Numbered from the stretch's first letter, positions 29,438 through 41,589 are shown. The stretch: DNA of 64,000 nt from Beroe forskalii (GCA_011033025.1 WFMF01000086.1:62001-126000), one strand, 5' to 3'. Made by a program: numbers and translations. Notes: a model not told the origin generated them from the letters alone.

Positions 29438-32400
29438 CTAGGGTACACTCTTCCTGTAAACCTTAGAGGGAAACTTTCCAGTGTCAACATGTTGTGAGAA
29501 ACAACTTCTTCCAGTGTTGGGAGAGCATAGAGGCCTCTTGATTCCAGCACAGGTACAACACCATATTGTTTTATTATCCTTTCTGAATTGTCCACCATTA
29601 GAACAAACAAAGCACTTTCTCCGAGAGTCCATTTTCATAAGATTGTGGGATTGTCCCTCGCACCCAACATTTGTTGACAGCTTGGGGCGTAGAATTAACT
29701 TGCCTGGAGCATGAACTGAATCAAAATTATTATTCAGCAACTGATTCGCCAGTTGTCTTCTAAAGCCAGCATGATCAACCTTGGAAAGTGAGCTGTCTCC
29801 AAAGAACTGATATGCTAGGAAAGCATTTGTTTCTATGAATCCACATAAACCAGCCAACTGACAAAGCTTTGGGCTCAAAGTCCTCCAAGTGTCTTCAAGC
29901 CCACTCATACCTGTCCTAAAATGATTAAAAACGTCAATGGCTCCTGCTGCCTTGCAGTATTCTGAGAAAATCTTTGGACGAGGTATTTCTTCTTTCAAAC
30001 CAGTTCTCCTTGAGACTTTAACCCTGGGTTCTCCAGGTAAGGTTGTAGAGCATGATGAAATGAGCTGTTTAAGTTTTTTGTCCTGGTAGTTAACTGCTAG
30101 GAGCTGATGTTTCTCATGGATCATGCTCTTGTGTTCACCAGTTTTAATTGTACCCATCTTTCCTAAGAGCTCTCTTGGATAGTTTTTATGGGCTGTTTTC
30201 ACAACACAAGTGCTATATAAACCACGGTTTTTAAGTTCAAGTACCGTTTTCACACTCCCAAACCAGGAGTCACCAAAAACAGTGCGTCCAGTGCCATGAT
30301 AGCGTTTGGTGAGTCTCAGAGTACATGCAGTGGTTGCCCCTAATTCAGCATGGTATTCCTTGGCTGCCATTTTTGCCTTATCCTCATTCTTTTCAAGGAC
30401 TAGATTAATCTTAGAGGAAGAGTCTGCAAGGTTTTTGATTTCTACACCCACAGGTCTGGGCTTCCTTTTTATTTTTTTCTTTCCTGCCAACTTAGCATGT
30501 CTGGACGATATCATGCTCTCATCCACGGTTAAAGAAGACCCAGGAATGATTGCATCAGTGAACGTTTCATTTAGTATCTCAATAAACATGAGTATTTCTT
30601 GCTCTTCACATTCTGTTTGGGCAACTTTCAAGGACCTGTTTATTTGGAAAAACCTTTCTTTACTCATATAGGGTAAAGTGGGGTGAAGTGGGACAATTTG
30701 AGACATATTCAGGTGCCACAGTCACACTTTTAACGAAAAATTAATTTTTGGTTGATGATTTTAGCAATGAACCCTTCCTCTTTCCATAGAATTGGCCGAA
30801 AAAATCTCAACCAATGGTTTTCATATAGAAAAAGCTGTCCATCTTTCCCCGCAGCATGTCCCACTTCACCCCCTCATGTGGAGGTAAAGAGGGACAGTCT
30901 CTGTAGCCCTGAGATAACCATTTGAGAAGTTTTTTCTTCATTGGACATGTACAGTTCTTTAGAATAAGTCGAATAAACCACTTTGGAACAGAGAAAGATT
31001 GAGTCTAATTGGGCAAATTGGAGAATTGAATGAATTGGTCCACTTTACCCCCAAAAATTATTCTTTTAGATTTAAACTTTCAAATTTCATAAAGAGGTTC
31101 ATATATGGCCAAACATGGAAAATAAGTACCTCTTTTGGCAAGAATTTTGGTTTTGGTCATTTCACAGCCTTTTAAAAATGTCCCACTTTACCCGCGCTCA
31201 CCTAAAAACTTTGTAAATTTGTTGTATGGGAACCATTTATCGATTTTTCTCCATTCCAACGGTTCAGTTGCCATCTGAGTGAAGCCCAAAATGACGAAAT
31301 TTAATGAGAAAATGTAGTTACCTATAATTAACACGTTGTGGGGGAAAGAGGGACACTGATAGTTAACAAGGATAATTATCACAATATAAGCAATAAAAGC
31401 ATTTGCAACTCATAATTTGTTTACTAAAACATCCCTTATAAGTTTCTCAGGCATGAAATTTTATTTTCATTGAAAATCATGTTAATGGGGAAAGTGGGAC
31501 AGTCAAGTCAGATCAAATGAAATCATGTATTCCTAAGGAAACAGTTATGCTATGCAGGTTGTTTTTCATCAAGATTTTTCACTTTGGTTGTAGTATAATT
31601 TATTTTTCTTGAAAATAGCACTAAATGATATGGTATAATAAATTTGGGGGGAAAGTGGGACAGTTGCGCAAAAATTGTCAAAAATTCAATAAAAATCAAT
31701 AATTTTAATTCGTGATGCTGAATTAAAAGTTTTAATAGGCATTATTGATATTCTCACATACATAAGTCACAAAAACAGGGCGATTTTCGATTAGTTCCAT
31801 ACTTTTATCAATTGTCCCACATTACCCCATTATCCAATAATCAAGATTAAATTCCTGTTCCACTTTCCCCACTCACCTGTAAAGTCTTGTTGGCAATAGC
31901 ATTCCATCTAAATTATAACAAATAAATGTCTAGATCATCATAAAAATCAATTGTTATTGCTGTACCACTTTACCCCACAATGGGTAAAATATACAAAAAT
32001 ATGACTGTCCCACTTTACCCAGTGGCTTTTATTGCATGAAATACTGTTGGGGTGTTGCTTTGGAAAATTTTCGAAAATTTGTCCCACTTTACCCCATATC
32101 GGTCTTATGCATAATTTTGACAGTGTTCCTCTTTACCCAAAGTGTAGTCTTCACCATAGCTTTGCATAGATGTAGGTTTTTGAAATTTCGTTAAGTGTCC
32201 CACTTTCCCCCCAGGTGTTCCATTTCACCCCAATTTGTCCCTCTTTACCTCCTGTCCCACTCCACCCCGTTTTACCCTAACGAGCCATATTCATCGCAGG
32301 AAAGACACCTTCCACTTCAGTTTTCCAATAATCATGTATAGAAGGTAATGTTATGTAAAGCTGGACATATCTTATACCAATCCATGAGCAGAATTCTCCC

Positions 32401-33509
32401 ACAGTAAGATTTCTCCATTTATTATTATACAGTTCTTGACCACACTTGTTTGTCTCTGGTAAGATCACATTTCGTAGATGTTTGAATGGAAAAAAGTGAA
32501 CAAAGTAATCAAGAGCATTCTTTGCTAGAGGACTGAAGTTCTTGAGCCTAGGGCCATAGCCAACAGCTGCTGCCCCTCTTACATCGAAAGATCGATCTCC
32601 CTCTTTCCATCCAAATTCAACTTCTTCAGCGACTCTTTTTTCCAGTCGCTCTTCTGGTGTCATTTTCTTCCCTTTCACTGTACTTGATTCTGCATTTGAT
32701 CCTATCCGATCAGTTTCACTCTCATTGTTACTTTCTGAAGTGTTACTGCTTGAACTCGTGTTGCTATCTGATTCAGTTTCTTGATCATGAATGTTATCAA
32801 TCATCAGTGGTTGTTTGATGGATGCTTTAACACAAATTGATGGATTTTCTTTATCAGTATTCCTTGATCTAACAGGTCTTGAGGCTGACGATCTTGTTTT
32901 TCCAGATGCTGAAGGCCCAGGTTGTTGAGAGGCTTTGCCACTCTTTTTCTTTTTCGAAGGTGTGGTTTCCAATCTTTTGGCAGGTCTTTTCATCTTTTGA
33001 CTCTTTGATAGTTTACTGAATATGCTCGTACGTTTTTTTAATAAAGCTGTTGTTTTGATTGGTGACAAATGTATTTCTTGATTGTCTCCAGAATCATCAG
33101 ACTCACTTGTATTAACTACATCTGCAAGCCTTTCTTTGCCCTTATTAAGAACTTTGTTTTTGCTCTTCATAGAGCTAAATTCTTCTTCTTCTTCAATCAC
33201 CAATAATTCATCAGGGTGAACTTGAGATGGAGTATCTCTGGGAATGTGAGTAAGCTTACTTATTGGAACCTGAGATGAGCCTTCATCCAAATCCCAATAA
33301 ACAATAGCAGAAATATCACCAATCACTTTAATGACAGTGCCATAGTATTCTTCAACATCACGCTGCTCTTTGAACCATGTGCTGAAGTGAGTTTTGACTC
33401 GGTCATCTTTGTTGAATATCATCTTTATGCACTTCTTTCTTGTCCATAGGGTCTGATCAGTAGATGGTTCCTGTTTCTGCTCACAGGAAGGACGTTCTTC
33501 ATCAGCCAT
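29438..33509 (-). pseudogene. piggyBac-type transposase, split by an inserted element
   Basis: Two halves on the minus strand: 33509-32280 (410 codons) and 30670-29438 (410 codons plus stop), separated by a 1607-bp TA-flanked insertion. Across the TA target both halves are in the same frame, so the pre-insertion protein was about 820 aa. The N-terminus (about 30-90) looks like a small beta-barrel reader (Tudor or chromo-barrel-like: YYGTVIKVIGDISAIVYWDL). Then comes an acidic Ser-rich linker, and from about 290 the DDE_Tnp_1_7 domain. The three expected acidic residues are visible in LTVDES, FGDSWF and AIDVFN. The C-terminus has a cysteine cluster (CFVC, CCTC, PLC, CFSQH) typical of piggyBac zinc fingers. 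As it stands the first half stops at TAG on entering the insertion, so it is disrupted, apparently recently. No splice pair removes the insertion cleanly. Confidence 0.88.
30671..32277. mobile_element. 1.6-kb TA-flanked inverted-repeat element inside the transposase
   Basis: Terminal inverted repeats of about 25 bp starting GGGTAAA (left GGGTAAAGTGGGGTGAAGTG, right complement GGGTAAAACGGGGTGGAGTG, both ending GGGACA). TA duplicated at 30669-30670 and 32278-32279. The interior has no ORF but roughly twenty copies, in both orientations, of a word close to TGTCCCACTTTACCCC. TA target choice suggests a Tc1/mariner-type mobilising enzyme, but the class is unproven. Confidence 0.88.
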
Positions 33510-34712
33510 GTCACTAAAAAGTTGATTTGATCGATTATCAAAAAGTTAACAGCATCATTTTGTGAAAAGGTACCTTCTGGGACCCATTTTATATTTATAT
33601 CAAAATCATAACAAACTGGCTGCAAACTACGTTGAAAGAAGTAAGTACTAGTGCCTTTTAAGTATTTCAACAGGCTGCTTTCACTATCCTATGATAGCAC
33701 CAAAGAAAACATGAACTGAGATTAAAAAAGTGACAAATTTCAAGATTTTCTAGAAAAATACAATGCATCACAGGATGTGTACAAATTTTGAATGGGCCCA
33801 TACATGAAATAATGCTAAAAACACTTAAGCAGGATCACACAACAATTAAAACCTTAGTATAACCTTCAAACAGCTATACAGGGGCACTAAATAATACTAG
33901 AATTAATACCACAAGAAATGTCCCTTCTAAGGTACTCTTTTAGAAATTATCATATCTCTTTCAAATAGGAGAAATGATTCATGGCACCTTAAAACAAATT
34001 ATTGTATCTTAAATTCTGGTGAACTGTGCAACGAAATGAAAAAATTGCAGAGGCTCCTTACATCTACGAACCTAGCAAGAAGCAATCTAAATAATTTATT
34101 GATTGGAAATACGACAAATCTCGACGAATAAGCAAATTTTCAATGCATTAAAATACACTGCAGCCTGTGAATTTGTTTTATCCTTAAAATTTGGTTATCA
34201 TTAGAACATATACAACTAATCAAACACAAGCAAACTGAACAATACGGGTTCAACAGCCCATGAAAATGAGATCATAATGTGTTGCAGAATCGGAAAGTGT
34301 AAATAAAGGCAATGTATTTACATCTAAAATCTAATCAGGTAATCAGGATTTGAATATTGAATTATCATCAGAAAAGACATGAAAGTAACACAAACCGTTT
34401 ATATTGTGTGAGTGAGGTAATTTGGTCACGATTAAGTGCCCCATAACAATGTATACCCTGTAAGGTACACTTTAGTAAAAATGTCCCTTCTAGGGGACAC
34501 TTAGACAGCTATCATTAATATCATGATAATGATGTAATTTTCATATCCGCCAAATTTCTGTGTACAGACTCCCCCTAGAGAAGACTATATTATCAATACT
34601 GATAGGGTAAATCAACACTATTTGTTGGGGTGTTTACATACTTACATGTGCTATCTCATCTGGTAAAAGTGAGGTGTTTGGAGGAAATGTGGTAATGGAC
34701 ATTGGTGCCAAC

Positions 34713-34875
34713 CAGGGGCGTAGCCAGGGGGAAGGCGGCTCCCCCTTTTGGACAGAAAATGTGAAAATATTGTTTATTTTGTAACAATGAGAGCTTTGAG
34801 CCAAGCAAATTAAACATTCAACAGGTTTTGAATGTAACCCGCCGCCTCCTTTTCAAAAACCTGGCTACGCCCCTG
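34713..34875 (+). mobile_element. hAT-like MITE, well preserved
   Basis: 163 bp with inverted ends CAGGGGCGTAGCCAGG and CCTGGCTACGCCCCTG. Flanking 8-bp target duplications are GTGCCAAC and GTGCCTAC (one mismatch), the 8-bp length expected for hAT. Two older copies lie at 8424-8605 and 18020-18180. Confidence 0.9.
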
Positions 34876-35544
34876 GTGCCTACTGTTTTCACCGTCGTCT
34901 CAGAGATAGCCACCGTGTACTGGCTCTGGTATTCATTCATAAATGTATCACCCTGAAAAGCTCAGATGGGTCTCATTAAGTTTTCCTCAAGGTCACGAGT
35001 TGCCTATTTTCTTGTTTAGCTATAATTTTAACGAACAAAACCAAGCTTTTCTCTGTAGCTGGAAAGTTGAAAATTCCAGGAATTACTGTAAAACCCACCA
35101 AAGACTCAGACAAAGACCCTCGTGTTTGGCTATACTCATCATTCAGTGAAACATGGGAAAATATACAAACAAACAGATTAAAATAGACCATAACATAATA
35201 TTATTTCAAAATAACAATGTTCAATTAATAGTCACTCAGCGTGAAATTTCATTTTGAAATCTCATTTTAAAGCGCCAAAATGATGACGAAATCCCGCCTA
35301 TATATTCATATTCAAACCAGTGGGAATTATACAGATTGTAGCTAGATCCATAGGATACCATTAGGAGGGTCCCTAAGAAAGAATTAGCTCTGTCTCCAAG
35401 AAGTCGCACATTGCGGAGGTGTTTACAATTGCCTGAGTCTTTCAGAGACTCAAGGTGTCCTTAAAACCCTTACAGTTCAACTTATACAGTGTATCACAAT
35501 GTGTGTTCGTTAGTTGAAAAGGGGCGCAGAGAATGAATAGGCGG

Positions 35545-36425
35545 TTATAATGTCGTCATTATCATTGCACCAGGCAGTGAGATGATGACGTTAAAACTCC
35601 TATTTTTCGCGCCCGGAGTTCAGAAAGGGGCGTAATCTTCAGCCAGTTATATGATTGGTGATCGAACGTAATCAATTCGCTAGTGTAAACTATGATAATG
35701 ACGTCACTCTGAACCGCCTAAAGAATTCATATATCGCAATTGGGGCGTTACTCGTTAGTAATACGGGTAAAACCTTGTGATAAAAGCAGTTAAATTGTGA
35801 GATAATGTGTAGTGTACCTCCTGGTACTTTCTTTAGAAACAAACAAACTTCAACATATTATCAAGAAATTCTCCTGCTTATAATAAGAAATTTATGATTA
35901 TCATAATAGAACCAGTTTGAAATTTAGAAAAAGAAAGAAAAAAAAAATCTTCAATTTTATAATTTTGGATTCGAATGATTAGCTGATAAGGTTATAAAAA
36001 AAGAAATGCCCATCTTATCAGTTTATCAGCCCATCTTAGCCAGTTTAAGTGGCTAAATTGATATAATACAGTACAGAGTCCAAAGATTGTTCACGGAGCA
36101 TACCAAGCTCTAATTAATTAACGGAATTACAAGCAGCGCACGCCTGAAAAGCGCCATGCGCGATTACCCATCAACAACACCCCATGTTAAGCTATGATAA
36201 TGACGTCACATTCAATATACTATTGTACTGGAAACAAGCCCGCTTTACACACAAGCTCGGATTAATTAGGCGAATTCTCTAATGGCAGAATTACAAACCG
36301 TAAACCTGACCAGCATTGAGACCATCATGATATATATTTACTCTGACGAATTATAAATACCATGAAAATACGCGATTCAACGTCATCAATTCACTATTCT
36401 AACGTATGATAGTGACGTCACTATG
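35545..36425. repeat. Cluster of TATGATAATGACGTCAC-containing units
   Basis: Three direct units of about 60 bp with ATCAATTCACTA-like text followed by TATGATAATGACGTCAC (35691-35707, 36193-36209, and 36405-36421 with one change), plus a reversed relic at 35551-35564. Further copies lie at 27971-27987 (direct) and 53408-53423 (reversed, inside a MITE). The core TGACGTCA is a perfect CRE-type palindrome. Confidence 0.65.
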
Positions 36426-36530
36426 ATGAGTTTACTAATCACACGCGCGTGCGTTTTGTTTAGAGTGCGCGCTGTGTAGTACGTGCTTCCCACGGTTGAT
36501 TCTACAGAATTACTGAAGCAGCAGTAGATG

Positions 36531-38415
36531 AATCCCCAAAATTGCCAACATTTGTAACAAAATGTGACAAAATTGAAATCCGTGTTTCTGGCCTATTTCT
36601 GGTGTTCTGATGGGTTTAGATGATCAAGTATGGTAGTAGGAGGTCATTAGACACTGTGAGAGCCATTTCAGAGTCGGTGATGACTCAGTGATGACATGAT
36701 GACATCATGATGTCTCAAAAAAATTTCTGCAAAAACTTCCAAATTTGTTCGAAATTGCTTGAAAACCGTTTAGTTAGTCACAATATGTTACAAAAACATG
36801 ATTTTGAGTGAAAATTTTCGATCTCGTCGGGAAAATCGCGATATTGACATAGCCTGAAAATACGGCAAAAAACCAAAAAATCGGTCATCACAGACGAAAA
36901 ATCAAGATTTTTGTTCAACTGGCGATTGATATCTTCTAGTTACCATTTAACTGACGTGCCTGCAAAATTTGGTGCTTCTAGCTACTCCAAAAGTCGAGAT
37001 ATGACACTTGTCACCATTTTCATGACCTCAGAGTATCCCCAAAATTGCCAACATTTGTAACAAAATGTGACAAAATTGAAATCCGTGTTTCTGGCCTATT
37101 TCTGGTGTTCTGATGGGTTTAGATGATCAAGTACGGTAGTAGGAGGTCATTAGACACTGTCAGAGCCATTTCAGAGTCGGTGATGACTCAGTGATGACAT
37201 GATGACATCATGATGTCCCAAAAAAAAATTTCTTCAAAAACTTCAAAATTTGTTCGAAATTGCTTGAAAACCGTTTAGTTAGTCACAATATGTTACAAAA
37301 ACATGATTTTGAGTGAAAATTTTCGATCTCGTCGGGAAAATCGCGATATTGACATGGCCTGAAAATACGGCAAAAAACCAAAAAATCGGTCATCACAGAC
37401 GAAAAATCAAGATTTTTGTTCGACTGGCGATTGATGTCTTCTAGTTGCCATTCAACTGACGTGCCTGCAAAATTTGGCGCTTCTAGCTACTCCAAAAGTC
37501 GAGATATGACACTTGTCACCATTTTCATGACCTCAGAGTATCCCCAAAATTGCCAACATTTGTAACAAAATGTGACAAAATTGAAATCCGTGTTTCTGGC
37601 CTATTTCTGGTGTTCTGATGGGTTTAGATGATCAAGTATGGTAGTAGGAGGTCATTAGACACTGTGAGAGCCATTTCAGAGTCGGTGATGACTCAGTGAT
37701 GACATGATGACATCATGATGTCTCAAAAAAAATTTTCTGCAAAAACTTCAAAATTTGTTCGAAATTGCTTGAAAACCGTTTAGTTAGTCACAATATGTTA
37801 CAAAAACATGATTTTGAGTGAAAATTTTCGATCTCGTCGGGAAAATCGCGATATTGACATAGCCTGAAAATACGGCAAAAAACCAAAAAATCGGTCATCA
37901 CAGACGAAAAATCAAGATTTTTGTTCAACTGGCGATTGATATCTTCTAGTTACCATTTAACTGACGTGCTGCAAAATTTGGTGCTTCTAGCTACTCCAAA
38001 AGTCGAGATATGACACTTGTCACCATTTTCATGACCTCAGAGTATCCCCAAAATTGCCAACATTTGTAACAAAATGTGACAAAATTGAAATCCGTGTTTC
38101 TGGCCTATTTCTGGTGTTCTGATGGGTTTAGATGATCAGGCCACGGTAGTGAGAGTCATTAGACACTGTCAGAGCCATTTCAGAGTCGGTGATGACTCAG
38201 GTGATGACATGATGACATCTGTGATGTCTAAAAAAATTTCTTCAAAACTTTAAAATTTGTTCAGTTGCATTGTTTCCAAGTTAGTGCAATATGTTACAAA
38301 ACATGATTTTGAGTGAAAATTTTCAGATCTCGTCGGAAAATCGCGATATTGACATGGCCTGAAAATACGGCAAAACCAAAATCGGTCATCACAGACGAAA
38401 AATCAAGATTTTACC
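36531..38415 (+). repeat. 504-bp satellite, about 3.7 units
   Basis: Unit starts near 36533, 37036, 37541 and 38045 (spacing 503-505), each beginning TCCCCAAAATTGCCAACATT. The first three are nearly identical; the fourth has many small deletions and is truncated at about 38415. Each unit holds the word GATGACTCAGTGATGACATG followed by ATGACATCATGATGTC. No sustained ORF. Confidence 0.93.
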
Positions 38416-39040
38416 CTTTTGACCTTTCCTCTTAGTAGACAATGCACGAGTAAATTAGCCCAATAGCTCTTAAAAGTTCATAAATTATTTAATCATATTG
38501 TGCTCTAGAGCAGCGAACGCCTCTTCACTTGGACTAAATTTGCCTCTTTGTGCTATGATTGTAGCAGCATCTCAACCACAACCATTATAACAAAGGGACC
38601 CAAGATTTGGAAGCTAATTCCTGCTCTTTAACAATTGGTATGCTCATGATAAAATATTCATTTATAATTATAACTTATAGTGCGTAAAAGTGAGTAATAA
38701 TGGGTGTCCCCAAAGGTGCGAATAGAACCATTGTTACGAACCGCATGACGTACTATTACTGGCATATCTGGCACCATCCTTGGCATATCTGGCAACATAA
38801 CTGGCTGATACCCTGTCACGTGACATTGCCACGTGAATGTCACGTGATCTAGGGGATGGATGGTGCAGTATTATTCATGAAATAGGGAAATGGATTCTCG
38901 GAGGCATCACTTCGATAATCATGATTTTCTTTTGCCGTGATTAGACATCATGAAGTTTTAGTTACTATTAATCCGTAGTCGGCGTAAAAATTACGATTTA
39001 AAAGATTTGAATATAAGGCCTTAAATCATTAATATAATAC
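38416..39040. other. No gene recognised
   Basis: AT-rich DNA with a cluster of three CACGTGA words (38818-38848) and two GGCATATCTGGCA(A/C) repeats (38760-38793). Nothing else is supported. Confidence 0.4.
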
Positions 39041-39467
39041 CTTATTGGCCCTTATTTAACCGGCCCTTAAGGACAAAAACGACTTATTTGTCCAAAGGGC
39101 CGGTTAAAAAAGGCCGGTTAAAGTGGGGCCGATTAAATTAAAGGCCAGTTGATTTATTAGGTCAGATGGAAATTTTATTTCTTGGCTTATGTACTGTTAA
39201 ATTCATTTTGCCGTCATTATATAACACAGATAATTACCTAAATAATGATATTAGACCGGGATTTAGGTTTTTGATGCAATTTGCTCAGTATAAGTTATTT
39301 TTTGGCTGTTTTCGAGAAATGTTTTTTGCTTCGGCAACTGTTTGAATAAGTTTTGTCCAAGGGGCCGGTTAAGATGGTCCGTGAATGATTCGATTTTTGT
39401 CCATAGGGCCGGTTAAAAAAAGGGCCGGTTGAAAAAGGCCGATTAAATCAAGGCCAATAAGGTATAG
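39041..39467. mobile_element. MITE with TACCTTATTGGCC ends
   Basis: Left end TACCTTATTGGCCCTTATTT and right end AAGGCCAATAAGGTA are inverted, with TA at both edges. Subterminal GGGCCGGTTAAAAA(A)G blocks occur on both sides. A right half of the same family is at about 45370-45522. No ORF. Confidence 0.8.
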
Positions 39468-39808
39468 ATCATATAAAATTTTTAGGTTTTTTGGTTTGCA
39501 ATGATTTTCATAATAGCATGCAATTATGGATGCAATGGATGCATTATTAATATTACTGTGAAATTGTTACTGTGATTATAACACTCGGCTTCCCCTCGTG
39601 AGATGAACACAATAATTGCACTCGGCTACGCCTCGTGCAATTATTTCCCTAATCACATTTCTAGGAACCCTATTACTATATACAATAATTTGTCACCACG
39701 TGGTCGCCCAGTTAAACACTGTACAGTGCACGAAATGCTGGAATTCGTGTACTTTTATTTTAGATCTACTAATTTTATTTAGATCTTATTAAATACTACT
39801 ACTAATAG

Positions 39809-39814
39809 TATAAA
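39809..39814 (+). promoter_or_regulatory. Possible TATA box of the kringle gene
   Basis: TATAAA about 100 bp upstream of the signal-peptide ATG at 39912, leaving room for a 5'UTR of about 70 nt. Position and sequence fit, but the word is common in AT-rich DNA. Confidence 0.35.
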
Positions 39815-39911
39815 CTCAAGAAAGGTCAGCTACCAACACGAATTCTAACCTCGAATCCTTGCAATAAGCAGTAAGCCCTAACGTGAGTTGTGGTTTTTGA
39901 AAGTTACAGGG

Positions 39912-40689
39912 ATGATAAGCCTCCTTTTCCTGCTGATCATTATCTTCAAAGCTGCTCAAGGTTCTGGTGAAGGTGAGTACCTGTTTGATCATATCCTTGA
40001 ACACAGATGAAGAGGCAAGATCAAGTCACATCCGGTCATGACGCGCCCTCAGTAATCGGTGCATCATCATTTCCACTATTTGCTCTTCTATTCAGTACTG
40101 TGTGATGTCTAACAGTTAGATGCCATGCCTTTACACACTTTTTCGAGCAAGTGCGGGCCAAGGCCTCCTAGATTTCTCAACATATTTTTGAGTCTCGAGG
40201 TGACACGTAGCAAGCCATTAATTCCCTCTGTTCGGGCATAAGAAGCATTTTCCTGACAAGTTATTATAACCTGACAGAGTCTGTGGAAGAGTGCTACAAT
40301 ATCTTGTTGGATCCAAGAGGCCTCCAGTACAGAGGCACAATAAGTGTTTCGAAGGAAGGGTTCACGTGCCAGAGATGGGACTCACAAACCCCTAATTCTC
40401 ATTATAAGACAACAACGTAAGTGAAGTAAAATGATGAATTTTGATCACGTGATTTAGCTGGAATTGAGTGGAATTGAGCCTCTGCCTAGCACCCAGTGAG
40501 TCACTTTTCAGGGACAATCCCTCACTAGCTAGTAATGTAACATTTATTTTAGTTACTTTCCGCACCACGGATTGGGAGCACACAATTACTGTCGGAATCC
40601 TGATAATAGGGATGAACCTTGGTGCTACAATAGTGAAAGTCGGAATCCCAGATGGGAGTATTGTACAATTCCAGTCTGTCCTGACAATG
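39912..40689 (+). CDS. Secreted kringle-domain protein, first three exons
   Basis: Exons 39912-39972, 40278-40416 and 40553-40689, with GTGAGT, GTAAGT and GTATGT donors, AG acceptors and consistent phases. Exon 1 gives a signal peptide ([19 protein letters not shown]). Exons 2-3 give one complete kringle: [31 protein letters not shown] and [10 protein letters not shown], with all six cysteines in the canonical spacing and conserved aromatic/charged core. Exon 3 ends in phase 1 after CPDN, so more coding sequence should follow, but no convincing further exon was found before the tetraspanin exons at 43127. The protein is therefore partial here. Kringles bind lysine-rich or lipid ligands in secreted proteases and other extracellular proteins; nothing catalytic is visible. 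An acceptor-like TTACAG lies 2 nt before the ATG. Confidence 0.82.
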
Positions 40690-40960
40690 GTATGTAACTG
40701 AGGCCAAGTTCTGAGGGAAAACTGAGGGAAGAGTTGGCCAAGTTCTGCTCTTAATTAGAGGGTAGAGTTTTAGAGTTGAAGTCAAAATACTAATCACAAT
40801 CCTTTTTGCCACCGATTTTTGCCCGTCTTGCACCATTTTCTCGCTAGAATTGTTTCGATGTGTTACTTCTGCCTGATTGCCTTTCAACTTTTCAACCACA
40901 AAACCTGAAAATATCGCAATTTCAACAAAATATAATGAATCTTAACTCAGATCACCCAAT

Positions 40961-41148
40961 AAACCAGAACAGGAATTGCTTCTCCTGACAACCATATTGG
41001 CGTCAACAAACCAGAACAGGAATTGATTCTCCTGACTACCATATTGGCGTCAACAAACCAGAACAGGAATTGCATCTCCTGACTACCATATTAGCGTCAA
41101 CAAACCAGAACAGGAATTGCTTCTCCTGACTACCATATTGGCGTCAAA
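40961..41148 (+). repeat. 47-bp minisatellite, four units
   Basis: Units of AAACCAGAACAGGAATTGCT followed by TCTCCTGACTACCATATTGG and CGTCAAC, differing at a few positions. Confidence 0.92.
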
Positions 41149-41589
41149 TTGGTGCTGTAGTGGTGGAGCGATGTCAGTGTATACAATTTGCACTGTTACT
41201 CTGTGCCAAAGATATCTAATCTACCAGTACCAGTAGTGTGTGGTACATTACGTACACGTGTGGTTCTAACCACATCGCTTGTACAGTGTACACAAAACGC
41301 ATTATTCAGAAGCTATTATCCCTTTCAAGTCAATGCGTGGACCTGATAACTCATGAATGGTGGCAGCCCCAATTAGCCTTCATTGTGTACTTCTTATAGC
41401 CCTTATTTTGGATATTGTAATACTGTTAGGTGAGGGATGCTAACCATTTTCAATTAATCACAGTAATAACATATATATTTGACATTTGTGTGTTGTGTGA
41501 CATGACACGGTGACCATTTACAACGTTTACTCTTTTGTGTGTATATTGAGACTGAGTGTATAGCGGCGTATTGTATAGAGAGCTGGTCT

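Larger units (their letters stand above)
28210..35850. mobile_element. piggyBac-like element region with flanking quasi-palindromic motifs
   Basis: The transposase gene (29438-33509, minus) is flanked on both sides by repeated words of the type TGTACC-TTCT-AGGGTACA. They occur at 28227, 28590, 28951, 29119, 29280, 29428 on the left and 33568, 33921, 34450, 34477, 35816 on the right; almost none are seen elsewhere in the window. I read them as subterminal motifs of the element. Exact ends, terminal inverted repeats and TTAA target duplications were not identified, so the limits are approximate. Confidence 0.5.

Noticed and set aside
30671-32277. The 1.6-kb insertion as an ordinary intron of the piggyBac gene
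   Set aside because: Its edges are TA-flanked inverted repeats. The frame reaches TAG immediately, and no GT-AG pair at the edges preserves the protein.
41391-41435. Micro-exon ALILDIVILL as continuation of the kringle gene
   Set aside because: Phase would fit, but a 31-nt hydrophobic exon with no other support is easily found by chance.
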